64,000 nucleotides of DNA from Ophioderma brevispina (Eukaryota; Echinodermata; Ophiuroidea; Amphilepidida; Ophiodermatidae). The notes beneath the pieces were generated by a model that ran no database searches, had not been told where the DNA came from, and saw only the letters and a program-made list of their open reading frames with translations. A program made the position numbers and the translations under genes. The DNA lies in the NCBI GenBank assembly GCA_023653785.1, contig JAMKCH010057901.1:272090-336089 (forward strand). Reading direction: 5' to 3'. Positions 43,905 through 57,554 of this stretch are shown here, one piece after another. How positions within the stretch are numbered: position 1 is the first letter of the stretch; each line of letters begins with the position of its first letter.

Positions 43905-44085
43905 CCTGGCCTTTTTTAAAGCACTACCTGTTTAAAACCATTTGTCTGCTAACCAATCTGGTCCTGGCCCAAGCTACCCCCATCCCCCAGTTCATACCGT
44001 ATGACCCAGCGTCCTCGCGAGAAAAAGGACATGACAGACAGACTTGGCATATTCTCATAGATACAGCATTGTTAAGAACACTTAA
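43905..44085 (+). repeat. Dispersed repeat, copy 2 (first at 5900-6075)
   Basis: Carries GCTAACCAATC, GGCCCAAGCTACCCCC and GAGAAAAAGGACATGACAGA in the same order as copy 1, with heavy divergence. A 127-codon open frame (43808-44191) crosses it and is probably chance. Confidence 0.55.
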
Positions 44086-45862
44086 AACCAGTAGAAGGAG
44101 ATGTCTTCAATTTGAGTTAGTTAATTTCAGAGATATTCCTGAAGATTTTTTTGGCCTTACCTCATATAACTTAACATCACAAATATTATAATGCGCTAGT
44201 CCTAACCTTAGTCCGTAATGCTATCCCCCAACTGTAAAGCTTAACCTTAACCCTTCATTATAACTCTGGAATAGTATGTATTACATGACAGTAAGCAATG
44301 ACTTGCACATGATTTTTTTTTAATAATGTAAAACACTTCAGCAGAAATTAATGTGATTTTTTTGTTTCGAATAATGCATAAACAAGGAATATCCAATGAC
44401 CTACGATCTGCTTACTGGTAGTCAATCAAACCCCTTTGATATGAAGCTATAAACAATTTTCAAGTCCGCCTTTCAAAATACAGCTTCATCAAATATTTCA
44501 CATTGGTCTTATTATGGTATAACAGAAAGTCTGTGTTTGGAAACAGTGGGATCATATCATCTTCACGGTGTATAATCTACAATCCCTCTGGCTTCTGTCT
44601 CAAGCACTACATTAATCTTGGTATGGCATAGTTGTAGCTCCCATTTTGGCATGTGCCTTTGTGTCAATAGAGTAAACAGTTATCATGGTAATCTTGCTTC
44701 CATGTGTAATGTTGGGCTTCATCCTGTGATAATTCGCTGCTTAAAGGTGCGTGACCCGTCGACAACTTCGTCGCCGTGTTACTTATCAAAATGGAATTTT
44801 GTATCCAAGAAGAAAGTTCATATTTTCTCATACCCCGTGAATTTTAGCCGCAAAATGTTTTCCTTTTGAATTGTAGGAACAAAACCATCTCCAAACGTGG
44901 TATACCACTTCATTAACACATCCTGTCTTACGACTAATTATAATGTTTTTGTTCTACTATCAAAATGGCTGGATCGATAAACTTAAATTTATAATCAGAT
45001 ATTTTTGGATAATATGCTTCCATGTGAGAGAGAAAACAACTATGAAAAATTGGACCATGATCGGGAGATCCCTGACGTCTGTAACACATGTGACCTGCAG
45101 ATATCCTAGTGGCTTTTGCTGAGTAAGGAATAGAAATATTGTAATGATTCATTCATATGATATGTCAATCTTCACGGGCTTGGCTCTGATGTAAAACCTT
45201 TTTGAACTATGCTCCATAGATTACAATGTATACATAACATGCTCCAGATAGCAAGGATAGCACGGGGTACTACGACTTCCTTGACAGGCAAGTACAATTG
45301 GTGAAACATACTTATTTCAAATCAGATGTATAAGTTTTGTTTACAAATGTAAGAAGCGCCGCTTTTGCAACTTGTAAAGCTTTATTAAGGTTAATAAGGA
45401 GACCGAATACGCCCTATTGGTCTATGAAAAAGGGGGAAACTTTCAAGCCACTTTAGAAAATGGAGGTTCGATTTTTTTATTCCTCCTGTAAATCTGTAAC
45501 GTATTGCATATCTTTTTCCAAAATTTGGTGCTTTTTTTTTTTTTTTTTTTAAGATTTTTTAGTTTTTTAATGATTTTTATGTATTTTTTTCTGCTGATTC
45601 TGGTTTTAATTTTTGTACGTAATTGATGTTGTATTGACGCTTGTGATTTTTGAAAATGCATACATACTGAAAGAAAAAATAATATTTAAATGGTTCTGGC
45701 CAGGAGAGTCTTCGCAAGTGAATAGAGACGGTTATGGTGCTCTCTGATCGTTCTCCTGAATACTATCAGTTTTGTTCAAAAAGCAGTAATACGCCGCTCT
45801 CCTCCATGTTCACTTGGAATTAGCAAATGAATCATGAATTCCCCCGTCCTTTCGGAGGGCCG
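44086..45862. other. No gene recognised
   Basis: Unique sequence with a lone TTAAAGGTGCGTGACC at about 44742 lacking a partner terminus, and a T run of about 22 at 45531-45552. Confidence 0.45.
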
Positions 45863-46211
45863 TTAAAGTGCTTGTTCCGATTTTATGTCTATTGTATTCT
45901 CAACTGATGTGAGAGCCTGGCGCTTGCACACATAGGCCCCCACCAAGTACCGTGGGAACCATACTTGCGTTCTTGATGGTAGAATCAATAATGCATATTG
46001 CAAAGGCCCAATTCAATACCTTGCTAATATTTCTGGTTAACCATTAAAATGTGTTTTTTTTTTTGTATGCTTGGGAAGGAAATGGATTGAGGGCTCAAAT
46101 TTCAGGAAGCGAGAATGATAAAATACTGCCTTTTCATCTGATATCAAATCGATAACTACTTCCGGGTAAATGCAGGGGTGACCCCAAATGATCGGAACAT
46201 TTCACCTTTAA
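45863..46211 (+). mobile_element. TTAAAGG element family A, copy 3
   Basis: Starts TTAAAGTGCTTGTTCCGAT and ends GATCGGAACATTTCACCTTTAA in inverted form. TTAA is at 45863-45866 and 46208-46211. The internal markers of A1 are present in the same order. Confidence 0.85.
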
Positions 46212-48299
46212 GCCATCGTAAGAGAGTTACAACTGTACATATACATCACAGACGGTTTTTCGAATAAATTAGGTGAAAACTCTCGACTGTTCCCACTCCG
46301 CCCTTATCCTTAAGGTGGGCAATGTCAGGAGCGTCCATATCATGCATACACGCGGCCGCGGATCAGCTTACTCGCTGAATAAATCCTTACACCACACAGC
46401 CATTACCAATTATGATATGAAAAAAAGTTTTTCTTTAATGATATCTTTACACACTCGTAATCTTTGCCTGATCATACAAATACTTCAGATGTTCTTTTAT
46501 TCCTTTATCTAAAACAGACTCTGTATAAAAGGAAGCCTTTCATCTAGTTTATGACAATTATATGCGGAGTCGCAATTGTATGGAATGCAACTTCCTTTCC
46601 ATGTTTAAAATGCTAAACTTTGTTTTGAATTTTTATTACTATTGCAATCTTGTTATATTGTCATGTTAATATTCTTATGCTACAATGGTATAGTTGTCAT
46701 TACCATTATAAACTCATACTTTGGTTGACTTTTACATGGCCGCCTAGGAAGAACAACCTTCATTGAATCTAGGCTTTTGTGTTGAAATATCATACAAATA
46801 GTACAATGTTTTACTGACAGTGGCTCAATGTGCTTCAGCATGCGATTCATTTTTGCCACCTTCACATGCTGTGAAAATACTACAATTTAATTGCATGCAT
46901 GAGTTTTAAACTTGTGATGCATGAAATGTGGCTACATGTCATTGTCAATTCCTATAGGGTCTAATCATAAAGTGTAATATATCTAGAGATGGAATTGAGA
47001 ATTCCTAGCTAGTAAAATGAACATTTGTTTGAAGTCACATGGTTAAAAAGTAGGCATTTTTGTGTTTTTTTTCTACTGGATTAACATTTGGTTGTATCCT
47101 TATCATGCATCGCTTTTTTTATATTTTCTCATATTTAAAATCAATTGTTTCTTTTCCGCGGCGGGAAAAAATGTGGAAATCGGGAAGCTCCTTCCCGGGA
47201 AATCCTCCGACTCGCGTGAATTTTCATAAGTTGATAACATAAATGAAGGCATAAAAACTTACTGGAAATGAAGGGAAAAAGGAGAACAAACAAGAAAACA
47301 AAATATGAAAAGTAGAAAAATTACAAGTGTAATAATCCAAGGCAAAACCTCCTTTAATCCTCCCCGAAATAAACGTCCGACTGGCCTGGGACTGGCCGTG
47401 GCTGCGCTTACAATATCTAATCCTTTCGTGCAAACCTCATTGTTATGTTGTGATACTGAGGCTCAGATATTAGTGCGGTTGTAAACATTCATGCGATAGC
47501 GAGACCATTGTGATTTCCGCAACTCGAATGAAGGTTCTGCGACAGACTCGCCGTTTCGCAGTCCCTAGCCATACGGACTTATCCACAGTAAAACGTCCCA
47601 CAGTGCGTCAAGCACATCTTTTGATGAGACGCAATAATTTCCAGTCCCTGCCCTGCGCACTCAGGGGGGGATCTGTTGACCTGAATAACACCGTCAGGTA
47701 AGTGACGGCATAAATCAAGGATGCAATCATGGTACTCCGACTAGTTTCGGCCATCTTGTAAGCAAACTGTCGCGTTGTCTATGTGTAAAGTAAATGTCCT
47801 TCCTGTATTATATACTACGCAAGTTTTCTTGTCCTTGTGAATTATCCATGTATGAATTAGTACGATTGTTTTGGAGCCACGTGTTTCACTTAAATTGTGT
47901 TATTGGGTTGCCATCTCAGACATTCAAAAATACAAGTTTTAGTGCAGCGGTCAACTTTGGTGACATGGCGTCTGGTTCAACCTTCTACGAGGCCTAAATC
48001 AACGCTTCAAATTAAATGTGGCTATTGTAAGGTCTCAATGCGAAGGGCAGACATCCGAACACACCAGTAAATCAACACCCTGGTCAACCCAAAAAAGAAC
48101 TGGGTGAAGTGAAGTAGAAAAAGCATTCTTGACCTATTTGGACAGTCGAGAGCGCCCATCCCAGCCCCAGTATGAAGTTGACCCTCTGCAGAGTAGACCG
48201 CAGAGTGCAACACCTTCTCCGAGTGCAAGCATGCTGAGTAAAAGGCCAAAAATCGGCGGCGACGGCGAGGAGAGATTGATTATCCTATGAAGTGGAGAA
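46212..48299. other. No gene recognised
   Basis: Unique sequence. GC rises near 47150-47700 and there is a 63-codon frame rich in Arg and Thr (47510-47701), but no domain or splice structure could be supported. Confidence 0.4.
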
Positions 48300-50440
48300 T
48301 TATTAGTGGAAGATGTTACACCTTAGAACCGCAGCTATACCCGAAACCCCACCCGAAACTGAGCCGGAGAGTAGGCCTAATTTGATACATGAAAAGTTAG
48401 ATACGATTCTGCAAAAAATTTCTGAACATGAAATATCGGATCATCAGTTCATCAAAATATCGACCTTTCATGTGAATTTGCAAAAATAAAACACAATCCC
48501 ATAGAGCGTGTTTGACGAAATTTCTGCCGTCAAAATTTTAGTGGTCCAGAGCAGCAAATCTGTTCAACGATATGTTAAATTGCTAAACTGACCGCGGATG
48601 TTGGTATAAACATTTTAATAGGCAATCCCTGTTCTACGTGTTCAGTGTTAGGTCCGAGGTGGTGTGGAAATTTCACTACTACTCTCACTGGATTTGACTT
48701 CGACACCAATCAACGAGTTCTTTCAGTATTTAAAGAAATCCTGTACGAGACATATACTGAAAGGCACCACACATCATAACTATGTTTTCTCAAAGGAAGG
48801 AACTGAGGAAGTCAAGAAATTTCAAGTCCAAACGCAATCCGTCTTATGACAGTGGGACAGCAGCCTATCGCTTACTGTCAGCCCATTTGCCGATTTCGAA
48901 GTAGATCGCCTGTTGCTAGGCAACGTCAAATGTACAAATTGGGAACTTGAACCATTCAAGGAAATTCCCCTCTGAACTTAGACCCACCTTCCACGAATGA
49001 TTAATAATCGCGTGCAGGATTATTGGCACACCCGTTGAACGCAACATCAATTTACCGCCTGTTGGCATAGTAGCTCGAGAAGCTTACAACAGGCGTCGCA
49101 CTGGACGAGATGTTTGCCGGATCTTGTTCACCCAGGTATGCCCAGCCTTCTTACGCTGTTTCACTGAGTGTGGAATCCGTGTCTATCTGATGGGGGATTA
49201 TAGCTCAGATATTCATGACATGTGTCAACAATACAAATTAAGCACGACCAATCTCAGATTTGGTTTTGACGGCATACTTTCATTGAACATTAAACAAAAT
49301 TAAGAGCGAAAGAATCTGAGTGATCGAGTCATTTTTGTTTGGGATGCCGCCCACTAAAAAAAAAAAAAAAAAAAAAAAAGAAAAAAAAAATATTCACTTT
49401 GCTGAAGGATTATGCGGAAAGAGCAGAGTACAGAGTGGATTGACAATATCTGCAAGGACATTGGTGCCATTCTCAGCAATTGCATTCGGCACAAATTTTG
49501 AAGCCGCACTTGACATGGCCCGCGATCTCGGCATTGATCTTAGAGGACCTCTGTGGTTTTCAGAAACTAGATTGCTGCTTATGCTTACAGAGTTTCAACA
49601 ATTTCCTTGAAATTACGGAGTTGTTAGGCCTATCCTGGCGGACATCGCTGCTCGCAATGACGATAAGGCAAAAGAGGCTGATGACCTTTTCCCGCCAATT
49701 AGAACACTTGACTTTGTTGTCAAACTAGTTTTGTGCACCGATTTCTATCGCGTTGTTGAGCATCGTCATTCAAAAGCTGCAACAAGAGTTTCCCTTCTGG
49801 AGTAAAACCAAAGCAATTGAATTATTACCTTTGTACACTTGGTGAAATGTGGATTGGAAAACTGACATTTTACCGCTTCTATACCCACAAGGCAGATCTG
49901 GAGCAGTTTATGTTGCTGATTACCTCTCCTGGCTAAAGACTCTGGCTTAATGATCCCACTACGCGAAACCCGGGGACGCACTTCTCAAGAAATGTGAGTG
50001 ACACAATGTATACCACTGTGGAGCCGATGCGGTTAAAAAAAATAATGGAAAAGGGGCCGGCTTTTGCATCAATGGAAGCCTCACATGAAAAAACGCTTCC
50101 CGCAAGAATACTTCTTGAAGTGAAGAAAAAGCCAATGCAGCAGCGCTTCTTCGATATTGGAAGGTCATCACAATCAGCAGTAATGAGGATGTCTGTCTTG
50201 TCTCAGAGGCGTTGGCTGTTTCAGTCTAACATCCCACTCAGACTGAAGGGGTGAGAAATCTTTGTGTAAACATGTATCGCATTGTGATTTCACTTCGGAC
50301 TGCAACTCGTGACACTGACTTTATATCATCGCGTCTTCACATGCCCAATCTGTACTTAGGAGCCGAGCACATTCTGAGTACAGTAACCCTAATTTTCTGT
50401 AGTATCCACCAGAATCAGTGTGGAGAGCAGGACGTATAAT
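48300..50440 (+). pseudogene. Possible decayed coding tract, identity unknown
   Basis: Several plus-strand stretches have protein-like composition but lie in different frames. Examples are PETEPESRPNLIHEKLDTIL near 48350, GRDVCRILFTQVCPAFLRCF near 49100, ARDLGIDLRGPLWFSETR near 49520, YGVVRPILADIAARNDDK near 49615 with LDFVVKLVLCTDFYRVVEHR after it, and VRNLCVNMYRIVISLRT near 50250. Stops and frame changes separate them, and an A-rich run (49357-49390) lies inside. It could be a dead transposon protein, a retrocopy, or a real gene damaged by sequence errors. I do not recognise the family, and chance open frames remain possible. Confidence 0.25.
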
Positions 50441-50862
50441 TAGAAGATAAATATGTTCGCCGCGGTCAAAGTCATCTACTATAAAAAGATGTGAAGGACA
50501 TTAGTGACTAGTTGGTGATACACTGAATGGACCACACATAGGAATGTGACAGCGTGTTAAAACAGACTTAAATCTTCACTTCAAGGGAGGACCTTGGCAC
50601 TTTATTGCTCAGGATGTACGTTTCAAAATGCACAAGTATCAGCTATAGTGTTACAGATCATCGCACCAACCAGTTTTGACATTCATGTCTCAAGTAGTAA
50701 CATCCACTTGTAGCATTCACATCTTGCGGTCAGTAGGCAGCTGTAAGTGGTTTCTAGTAACAGTTACATATTGAAATCTTACACATGATTTAAATTTTGC
50801 CCGGATCCCTTAAACAAACCCAAAAAATAAGTAAAAAATGTCTACTCGATGACTAAATCATG
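50441..50862. other. No gene recognised
   Basis: Unique AT-rich sequence before element A4. Confidence 0.45.
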
Positions 50863-51046
50863 TTAAAGGTGCATGTTGCGATCGTCTTTGGGACTCCCCC
50901 TGATTTATCCGTAAATAGTATCGATTTTGATATCAGATGAAGGCCGTATTTTTCTCATGGTCGTCTTGGGGAAATTGAGCCTCAGATCCTTTCATTCAAA
51001 AGCTATAAACAAAACTGCCGTTTTATGGTTACTATCAATATTGCAC

Positions 51047-51082
<36 letters not shown>

Positions 51083-51242
51083 AAAAAAAAAAAAAAAATT
51101 GAATACGGCTTGCAACATGCATTATTGCTCTACCTCGCACCGCAAGTTTTGTTTCCCACGGTAATTGATGGGGTGTATGTGGTGACAGGCTCTCATATCA
51201 ATTACAGAACACAATACCTAAATCGGAACAACCACCTTTCAG
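50863..51242 (-). mobile_element. TTAAAGG element family A, copy 4 (with long A run)
   Basis: Inverted copy: TTAA at 50863-50866, then AGGTGCATGTTGCGATCG, the family A body, and an end AATCGGAACAACCACCTTTC where the last TTAA is lost. An interrupted A run of about 47 bases (51051-51099) sits within it. Confidence 0.8.
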
Positions 51243-54200
51243 TGAACAAATTCTTCCTCTATGTCTATGTGATAAACTGCCCAATAAAAAAAACAAGTTG
51301 CATTTTAGATTTCAATGTGTAAAAACCTATTGTTCTAAGTTTTAAATATTAATCACTCATTAATAATGGTTTCTTTCAGTTCATGTTTTTTATCCTAGTA
51401 ACATCTTTAAAAAAAATTTCCCCTTGTCATTTCATTTCTACCCCCCCCCTATTTTCCCCATGAACAGGGGACGTCCCCTTTTCTATTTTTACACAACCTA
51501 AGACCCCGACGTTTCTATGTCTCCATTATGATTAATTAAAGCGGGCACAAAAAATTACCACGGTCCACCGCGCACGTGCCCGCCCGATTGCCATTTCTAC
51601 CCACGGCACTCTCCCTTCGTCTCAGTCTCCGATTGCAGTGTACTGACAAGCATTCGGGATAAAATACGCCTGCTGATTATTTAAAATAATAACCCTGGAC
51701 TTTGTTCGGTTTTTTTAAAAGATTTCTAAATGATTAGAACTGAGAAAAAAACACATTCAGTATACCACTATTGATAACGGTCCAACACTTTATTGGAATG
51801 ATTACTACAAAATCATGACGACGCCCCAAAATCACAATGAACAATGTCAATATTATTATTGGTTTATCATTGTCCATAGGGGGCATATTGCTAGCTTTGA
51901 AAGCACGGCTCGCGTGCAGCCGTAAATGTGCATAAATAATACGGACTGATTCCAGCTAATCTACAACTCCAACTTATTGACTCATAATACACCTAAAAGT
52001 GAAAATATGTGCAACCAAATCGCCCCAATGGACCTTCATTTTTCAAAAAGTTCCCCTTCTGAGGGGGGCACATCCCCCCCTTCAAAACTCCCCCCTGCCG
52101 CGATCGGACGCGGCGCAATGGCTGCTTCGCAGCCATTTGGTTCGCGGGAAATTAGCGACAGAAGTCCCGTTCCTTCCGGGACAAAAAAAAAATTTTGCAA
52201 ACCTGCTTTCCTGGTTAGTTATAGCTCTATTGAAGCAATTAACAGCACATTTTTTGAAGAGCAAACCCACCCCCAATTTTTCAAAATGTGATATCTTTGC
52301 ACAGTTATGTTGGTAATTGTCTAGGACAAACTACCACCTGCGGAAGGAGAATGCTCAAAAATACGTATTTATCATAAATAAATGAATTTGTTAATTAGAA
52401 TTGGGATCCCAGATTGTACTCTTAGGGCAGAGCTGGAATGCTAAGTTTATGTCCTTCCATGATGTAATAGTGCACCTCAAGAAAATGACTCTAACTTGAC
52501 TTATCCATTACAACAAGCTTCCACGCGAACAGTGACAAACTATAAATAGGATGATGTCATACACTGTCTATTTACATATTTCTCTCACCCAATTACCGCG
52601 CGCCGGCGAGGCTTCTGGCCGATAATGAAGAAGGTAATGCATAAACATTACGTGGATCTGAAGTGACCTCCAGCCCGAGGGTGAATTCCTATGTAAATCA
52701 TACGCACACCCGAAGGCTTCGGCGGACCGGTTAGTACGTAATCTGATTTCTAAATGAAAAAAAAGTTTGCGGAAATTTAAACCAGTGTTTGAAAATTCTC
52801 AAAACTGGAAAAATATCGAAGGCATTATGGGAAAAATGGATGGACCCGTAGGGATGCGTGTTCACTTTTCCGTGTGCACCGAAGTACCCGACAACAACGT
52901 TCAATTTTCTCGGATAGGTGCTAGAGGTTCAGACCCAACTCGACCACATATTCAAAACAAAAACATTAGTAACGGGACCCTGATGCAAAAACATTAATAG
53001 AACCCCTTCGTTTGCCGGAGATCTTTGAGTTAAGTTATGTACACACATTCGCTATGACGGACTGGTAACGTTAGTCTCTCGCGCAGTTAGTACCAATTTA
53101 GATAATATCTTTCGCAGTTCTGTGACACAGACTACACCGTGGGAAATAATCACCGGACCGCCGTACCCGAAGGTTGTGCAGGTACATGTAGCAAGAGGCA
53201 TCATGCAAAATACTACTCGCTGAGGAGGATCAGCTTGTTACGCAGCCATTTTTTTCAGTAAAGTAACCGAATTTCCAGAACTGGAGAGACGGGGGTACAA
53301 AGCCTGAAGTGGAATTCCAATACAGCATTTGATGTTGAGGTTTAAGCATCTTTTTGGTAGTTTTTCGACGTTTTCTGGACCATGTTGTGGTTTAACAGTC
53401 AGGCACGGGGACGTAGTTTTGGCCCGTACACATTACATTTTATGAAAGGGGTGGGATGATAGTAATATGCTTTATAAACATTGTTTTGTTCACGAAAATA
53501 AATAAGCTAGTATGCAGAAAGAAGACTAGCCGATTTTGCGCAAGCACCGTTATTTGTTTCAAAATATTGCCAGAGAAAGGAGACTACGGATTTGATTTGG
53601 AAATCAAACAGCAAACAGAGTCAGTGACAGCAAATATTGCACAGATTTATTGATTAAGTCCAGGTGAAGTTTTGGCGAGTAAGATTCATTAAAGCTACTG
53701 TGGGAATGTAGGAAATCAACCTTCCTGAAGAAAACAAAAAGATATGCAGTAGCGTAGGGGCAATAGCTGGCACAAGGGCAAGTACTTCCGGACACTATTT
53801 TGCAACTCTACTAAAACCCTTCAAGCAGCCCTTTTTTTTATAGAGCCCTCCCTATCCATTCTTAGTAAGTTGATATTGGATTCGGATTTGTTCGTCACCA
53901 CGCCCGAAGGCCGAAGTTCTCTGAATAAGGAGCGATTGTCCGTGTTTTACCAAGAAGAGATTCCTGCAATCAGTAATTAGCTATCTGGTGTAAATGAAAA
54001 GGGTTTCAACAGACTACTGGAATTCGGGTATAGTACAAGTAATGCCAAAGGGACTAAACTCTTAAGCAATATCCTCAACAAAGGGAAGATCTTGTTTTCT
54101 GCTCTGCAAACAGTGAAATGTGTTTGGATTAGTGGGCACATTGGTTATAAATAAATTAATTGATTAGTCCGTAGGTGAAATATTCAAGACAATGTAACAT

Positions 54201-55732
54201 ATATGGAGGTTTATTTGATTCGGATTTGTTCAGGTCATGCGCGCTCAAAGTTCTCAAAGAGGAAAACATTCTACGGTTTTCTTTTTAAAGTCATACACAA
54301 AAACTAAGGACATTTTACAATTTTTAACAACATCATTAAAAAAACAAAAAAACTATGGGAACGAGCACGGGAAATGTTTTGCTTTTTTGTTTTTTCTTTG
54401 TCTCATTAGTTACAAACATTTCACAAATAAGACATAAAAAACAATACGCATACATTAATTATAATTACAAAATCAAAACAAGTTACCATTAAGCAAGATT
54501 CAAAAAGAAAAAGAAAAAAGGCAATCAGAAAGTCTAACATTTATAAAGTCGGCACTCGTAAACTCGAACTGTTATCTAAATATTCTTTTGGGAGTACAAC
54601 AAAACCTAAGCCCAATGGTATAAAGGAAAGGAAAGAAATAAGCACGGGGAAGGGGCTATAAACGATATTTCCCCCCACATTATAATAGCTACACAATCGT
54701 TAAAAGGACAAAGAAGGCTGTAAAAGCAATACCAAATGATGTTAGATAAAAGAAAGAAAACAAATCGGTAAAAAAAGTTGGTATCAAAAACGAATGATGA
54801 TTTGAGTCTAACAGAACATTTCCACTAATGCATGTGTGTGAAATTAAGTAACATTTCAAATTCTGCAAACACCTCAAAAGTATATAAACACACCTTAAAT
54901 GTAAATGGATGCGTTCAACATGTTATGTTATGGATGCGTAAACAGGCATTAGCCAATCAAAAACAGCGTATGCAGAAGCATGAGGTGATTAGCTGGACCG
55001 GGTGGGTTATTAACATTTTTATGAATATTGCAAAGGTACCTATAGTAAAACTTTTCAGATTGTTTTAAAAAATTGGGCGACCTTTTCCGAAGGGTCTAAT
55101 GCAACTACCTGACCAGATAACTTTAGGAACGAAGATACCAAGTGCTAGTAATGGCCCTCCATGCCTGGCCCTGAGGAGTCAGGTTCAAAGTAATAATTTT
55201 GAAGCTGCAGGTACCTACATGAAATTTTACAAAGGAAATATTTGGTATTATAGAAAGATAACAAAGAAATTTACATTGGTTACAAGAGACTATATCCAAA
55301 ACAGGCTCTGTGGGCGTAATGCTTCACAAAGTCGAGTTACGTGCATTTTCCCTATACCCAATTTGTTGGTCTGTAGAGCCGTGCCATTTTCAACATTCCC
55401 GTTTCTCTGGAGGATGGACGTCAATTGTTGTAAGATGAGCCATAACACAAACCAAGGGATGAGTGCAGGACCGCTACATGGCGCTTATTTCCCGGCTATT
55501 TAATACTGGAAGGCGTTCCAGCAACCGTTGAATTAATTATCGGAGATCTCCGATATTAAATTATTCTAATTACAAAAAATCCTTCGTTGAGACACATTGA
55601 CATTTTGACATTTTCGAGCTTAAACCATTCACAGGTATAGTTTACAGCAGTTACCAATGCAACTGTGTTAAAAATCTCAATTTTGTAAAAAAATAGGGGC
55701 ACTCTTTAAAAAAATGTGTGCTATTATGCCTT
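51243..55732. other. No gene recognised; short G/C-rich hairpin block at 52045-52225
   Basis: Mostly unique. At 52045-52225 a block with C7 runs, GCCGCGATCGGACGCGGC and GGCTGCTTCGCAGCC is hairpin-prone and resembles the G-rich elements. TTGATTCGGATTTGTTC-like text occurs at 53880 and 54218. A 134-codon frame at 55099-55503 is open but matches nothing. ATCGGAGATCTCCGAT at 55539-55554 is a perfect 16-bp palindrome. Confidence 0.4.
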
Positions 55733-56075
55733 TTAAGGTGCAACGAGAGATTTCACATATTAGGTGTCCCTAAAAAATCGAAGTACTGATTTTTGCCCTG
55801 ATGTAAAGCCTTCCATAAAAAATCCTCATCTGAAAGGAAGTTAAGCTGAGAGAAATTTTTGGTCCAAAAATGGGAAATTTCTAATTTCGTATTAGGAGCA
55901 AATCCGAATGCAGGCATATGTTTTACATTGAAATATAAGCAAATCAAATCACTTTTCTCTCTTTTAAGACATTTCTGTAGACAAATACAAGGTAAGAAAT
56001 CTATGAGTGTCTAATGAAATTGCCTATTATGGACACAATAGTTGGTGCCTCCAAAAAATCTCTCGGACACATTAT
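55733..56075 (+). mobile_element. TTAAAGG element family E, copy 1
   Basis: Starts TTAAGGTGCAACGAGAGATT. The right end AAAATCTCTCGGACACATTA is a decayed inverted copy. The body has GGTGTCCCTAAAAAATCG, CTGATTTTTGCC, AAGTTAAGCTGAGAG and AAGGTAAGAAATCTATGAG, shared with 58255-58592 and 24061-24330. Confidence 0.78.
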
Positions 56076-57231
56076 ATCAACAAAAACTGTATGTTTTTCT
56101 TTACGTGTTCAGTTCTACAGACTAAATGCTTCCAAGTTTGAAATCAATATCAGAAGCAAAACCCATTCCCTATTTAACTTGCAAAAGGCCTGTCAAGTCC
56201 AATAAACAATTGCATTATTTTTACAAATTTCTAAAAGGCGCAACGACTGGACATTCTGAGGGAATGAAAACAAAACAAGATGCTTTTACTGACCACTGAC
56301 AGTCCCTAGCCCTAGACAGTGATGTACTTTTGTGGTTAAATTCTTGACACGATCATCAAGAGGCCTATGGACAACGCAAACACGGAAGGTACTGCAAACC
56401 ATCCTCATCAGAAACTTACCTTTTTTTATTACAGTTGAAAACTCCCTCAATTTGTAATCAAATTATTTTTTCGCACCAAATTGGGTCAGGTAATTCCTTA
56501 TTCTTAGAGGGAAATATCACATGCTGCTTGCTTGTCAAGAATTTGAAAAGGTTAGCCAACAAATAATAAAGTACTTTTTAATTGGATCTGGACTTGGAGG
56601 TTAGGAGCAAGTGCATTTTCTTTGGGTCGTCCGAGGCCACTGTGTTAGACGTTAACTGGATATTGGGCTACTGTGACATTTACTTAACCACCCTGGAATT
56701 CTACTGCATTTCTTACAATGATTGTGATTGGTTGGTTACTCAATTTGTTCATTTGGATTACCAATTATAGCAGCTTTTCTAAAATATTTCACTCCACTCT
56801 TTCCGAGGGATACCATCATTCTAAAAATGGACCGGATTGGTTCAATAAACGGTATCACCTTCTTTTTAACCAATCGGCCGGTAGTTCTCAGGGGGTTAAG
56901 TAAAAGATTCTGTCCCTGAAGAATTCAACATTCAGAATTAGTTAGGAGGAAATAAGACTTATTACTGAAATAAAAGCCAGGGCTTCAAATAATCTAGCTA
57001 TGCAGGAGCTAGGCTGTACTTCATGATGTTTGCAGAGGGCAAATATCTGATAATCTGAAAAAAATTGCAACTCTGTTGATGTAATTTGCATTCGCACAAA
57101 CCCAACAAAAAAAGGTTATATTCATTTAAATGGAGTAAAATATCTCATTGGACTTATGATTCAAATTTAAGGGTTTGCCAGCTATCAGACTTGAATTTTG
57201 AACCATAATTTACATTATCCCTAAATCATAA
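56076..57231. other. No gene recognised
   Basis: Unique AT-rich sequence. Overlapping 61-63 codon frames at 56580-56920 are short and undistinguished. Confidence 0.45.
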
Positions 57232-57529
57232 TGGGCTGTTCCAGACAAATTCAAAAAACCAAATGGAAGGCATACTTGCAACTGGGATTGAGATACATGC
57301 CTTCTCTCTATGGGGGGGACTAAATTAACTTGGAACAGCCAAACATGATCAGTGCATGGGTGTCACATCCCATGTCACATGCACTACACATGACAACCAT
57401 GCACTGATTATGACCAAGTTATTTCAAGACTATTTCAGATGAATTTAACATCCCATATGGGAGACATATACATTCAACTGCAGTTGTGCCTTCCATAAGA
57501 GGCTGTAAGGGATTAATCCGGAATAGCCT
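57232..57529. mobile_element. Foldback element of ~298 bp
   Basis: The left arm reads GGGCTGTTCCAGACAAATTC, ATGGAAGGCATACTTGCAAC, then CTCTATGGGG. The right arm is the inverted AGGCTATTCCGGATTAATCC, TATGGAAGGCACAACTGCAG, then CCCATATGGG. A second palindrome (GATCAGTGCATGG / CCATGCACTGATTA) sits in the centre. Confidence 0.8.
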
Positions 57530-57554
57530 AATGCCTTAACTTAATTTGTAATAT

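Noticed and set aside
51051..51099. A long A run as the poly(A) tail of a retrocopy
   Set aside because: It sits in the interior of TTAAAGG element A4 at a place where the other copies have ordinary sequence, so it is a homopolymer expansion or error.
55099..55503. A 134-codon plus-strand frame as a gene
   Set aside because: No domain, no splice signals that I could support and no neighbouring coding frame; length is within chance for the window.
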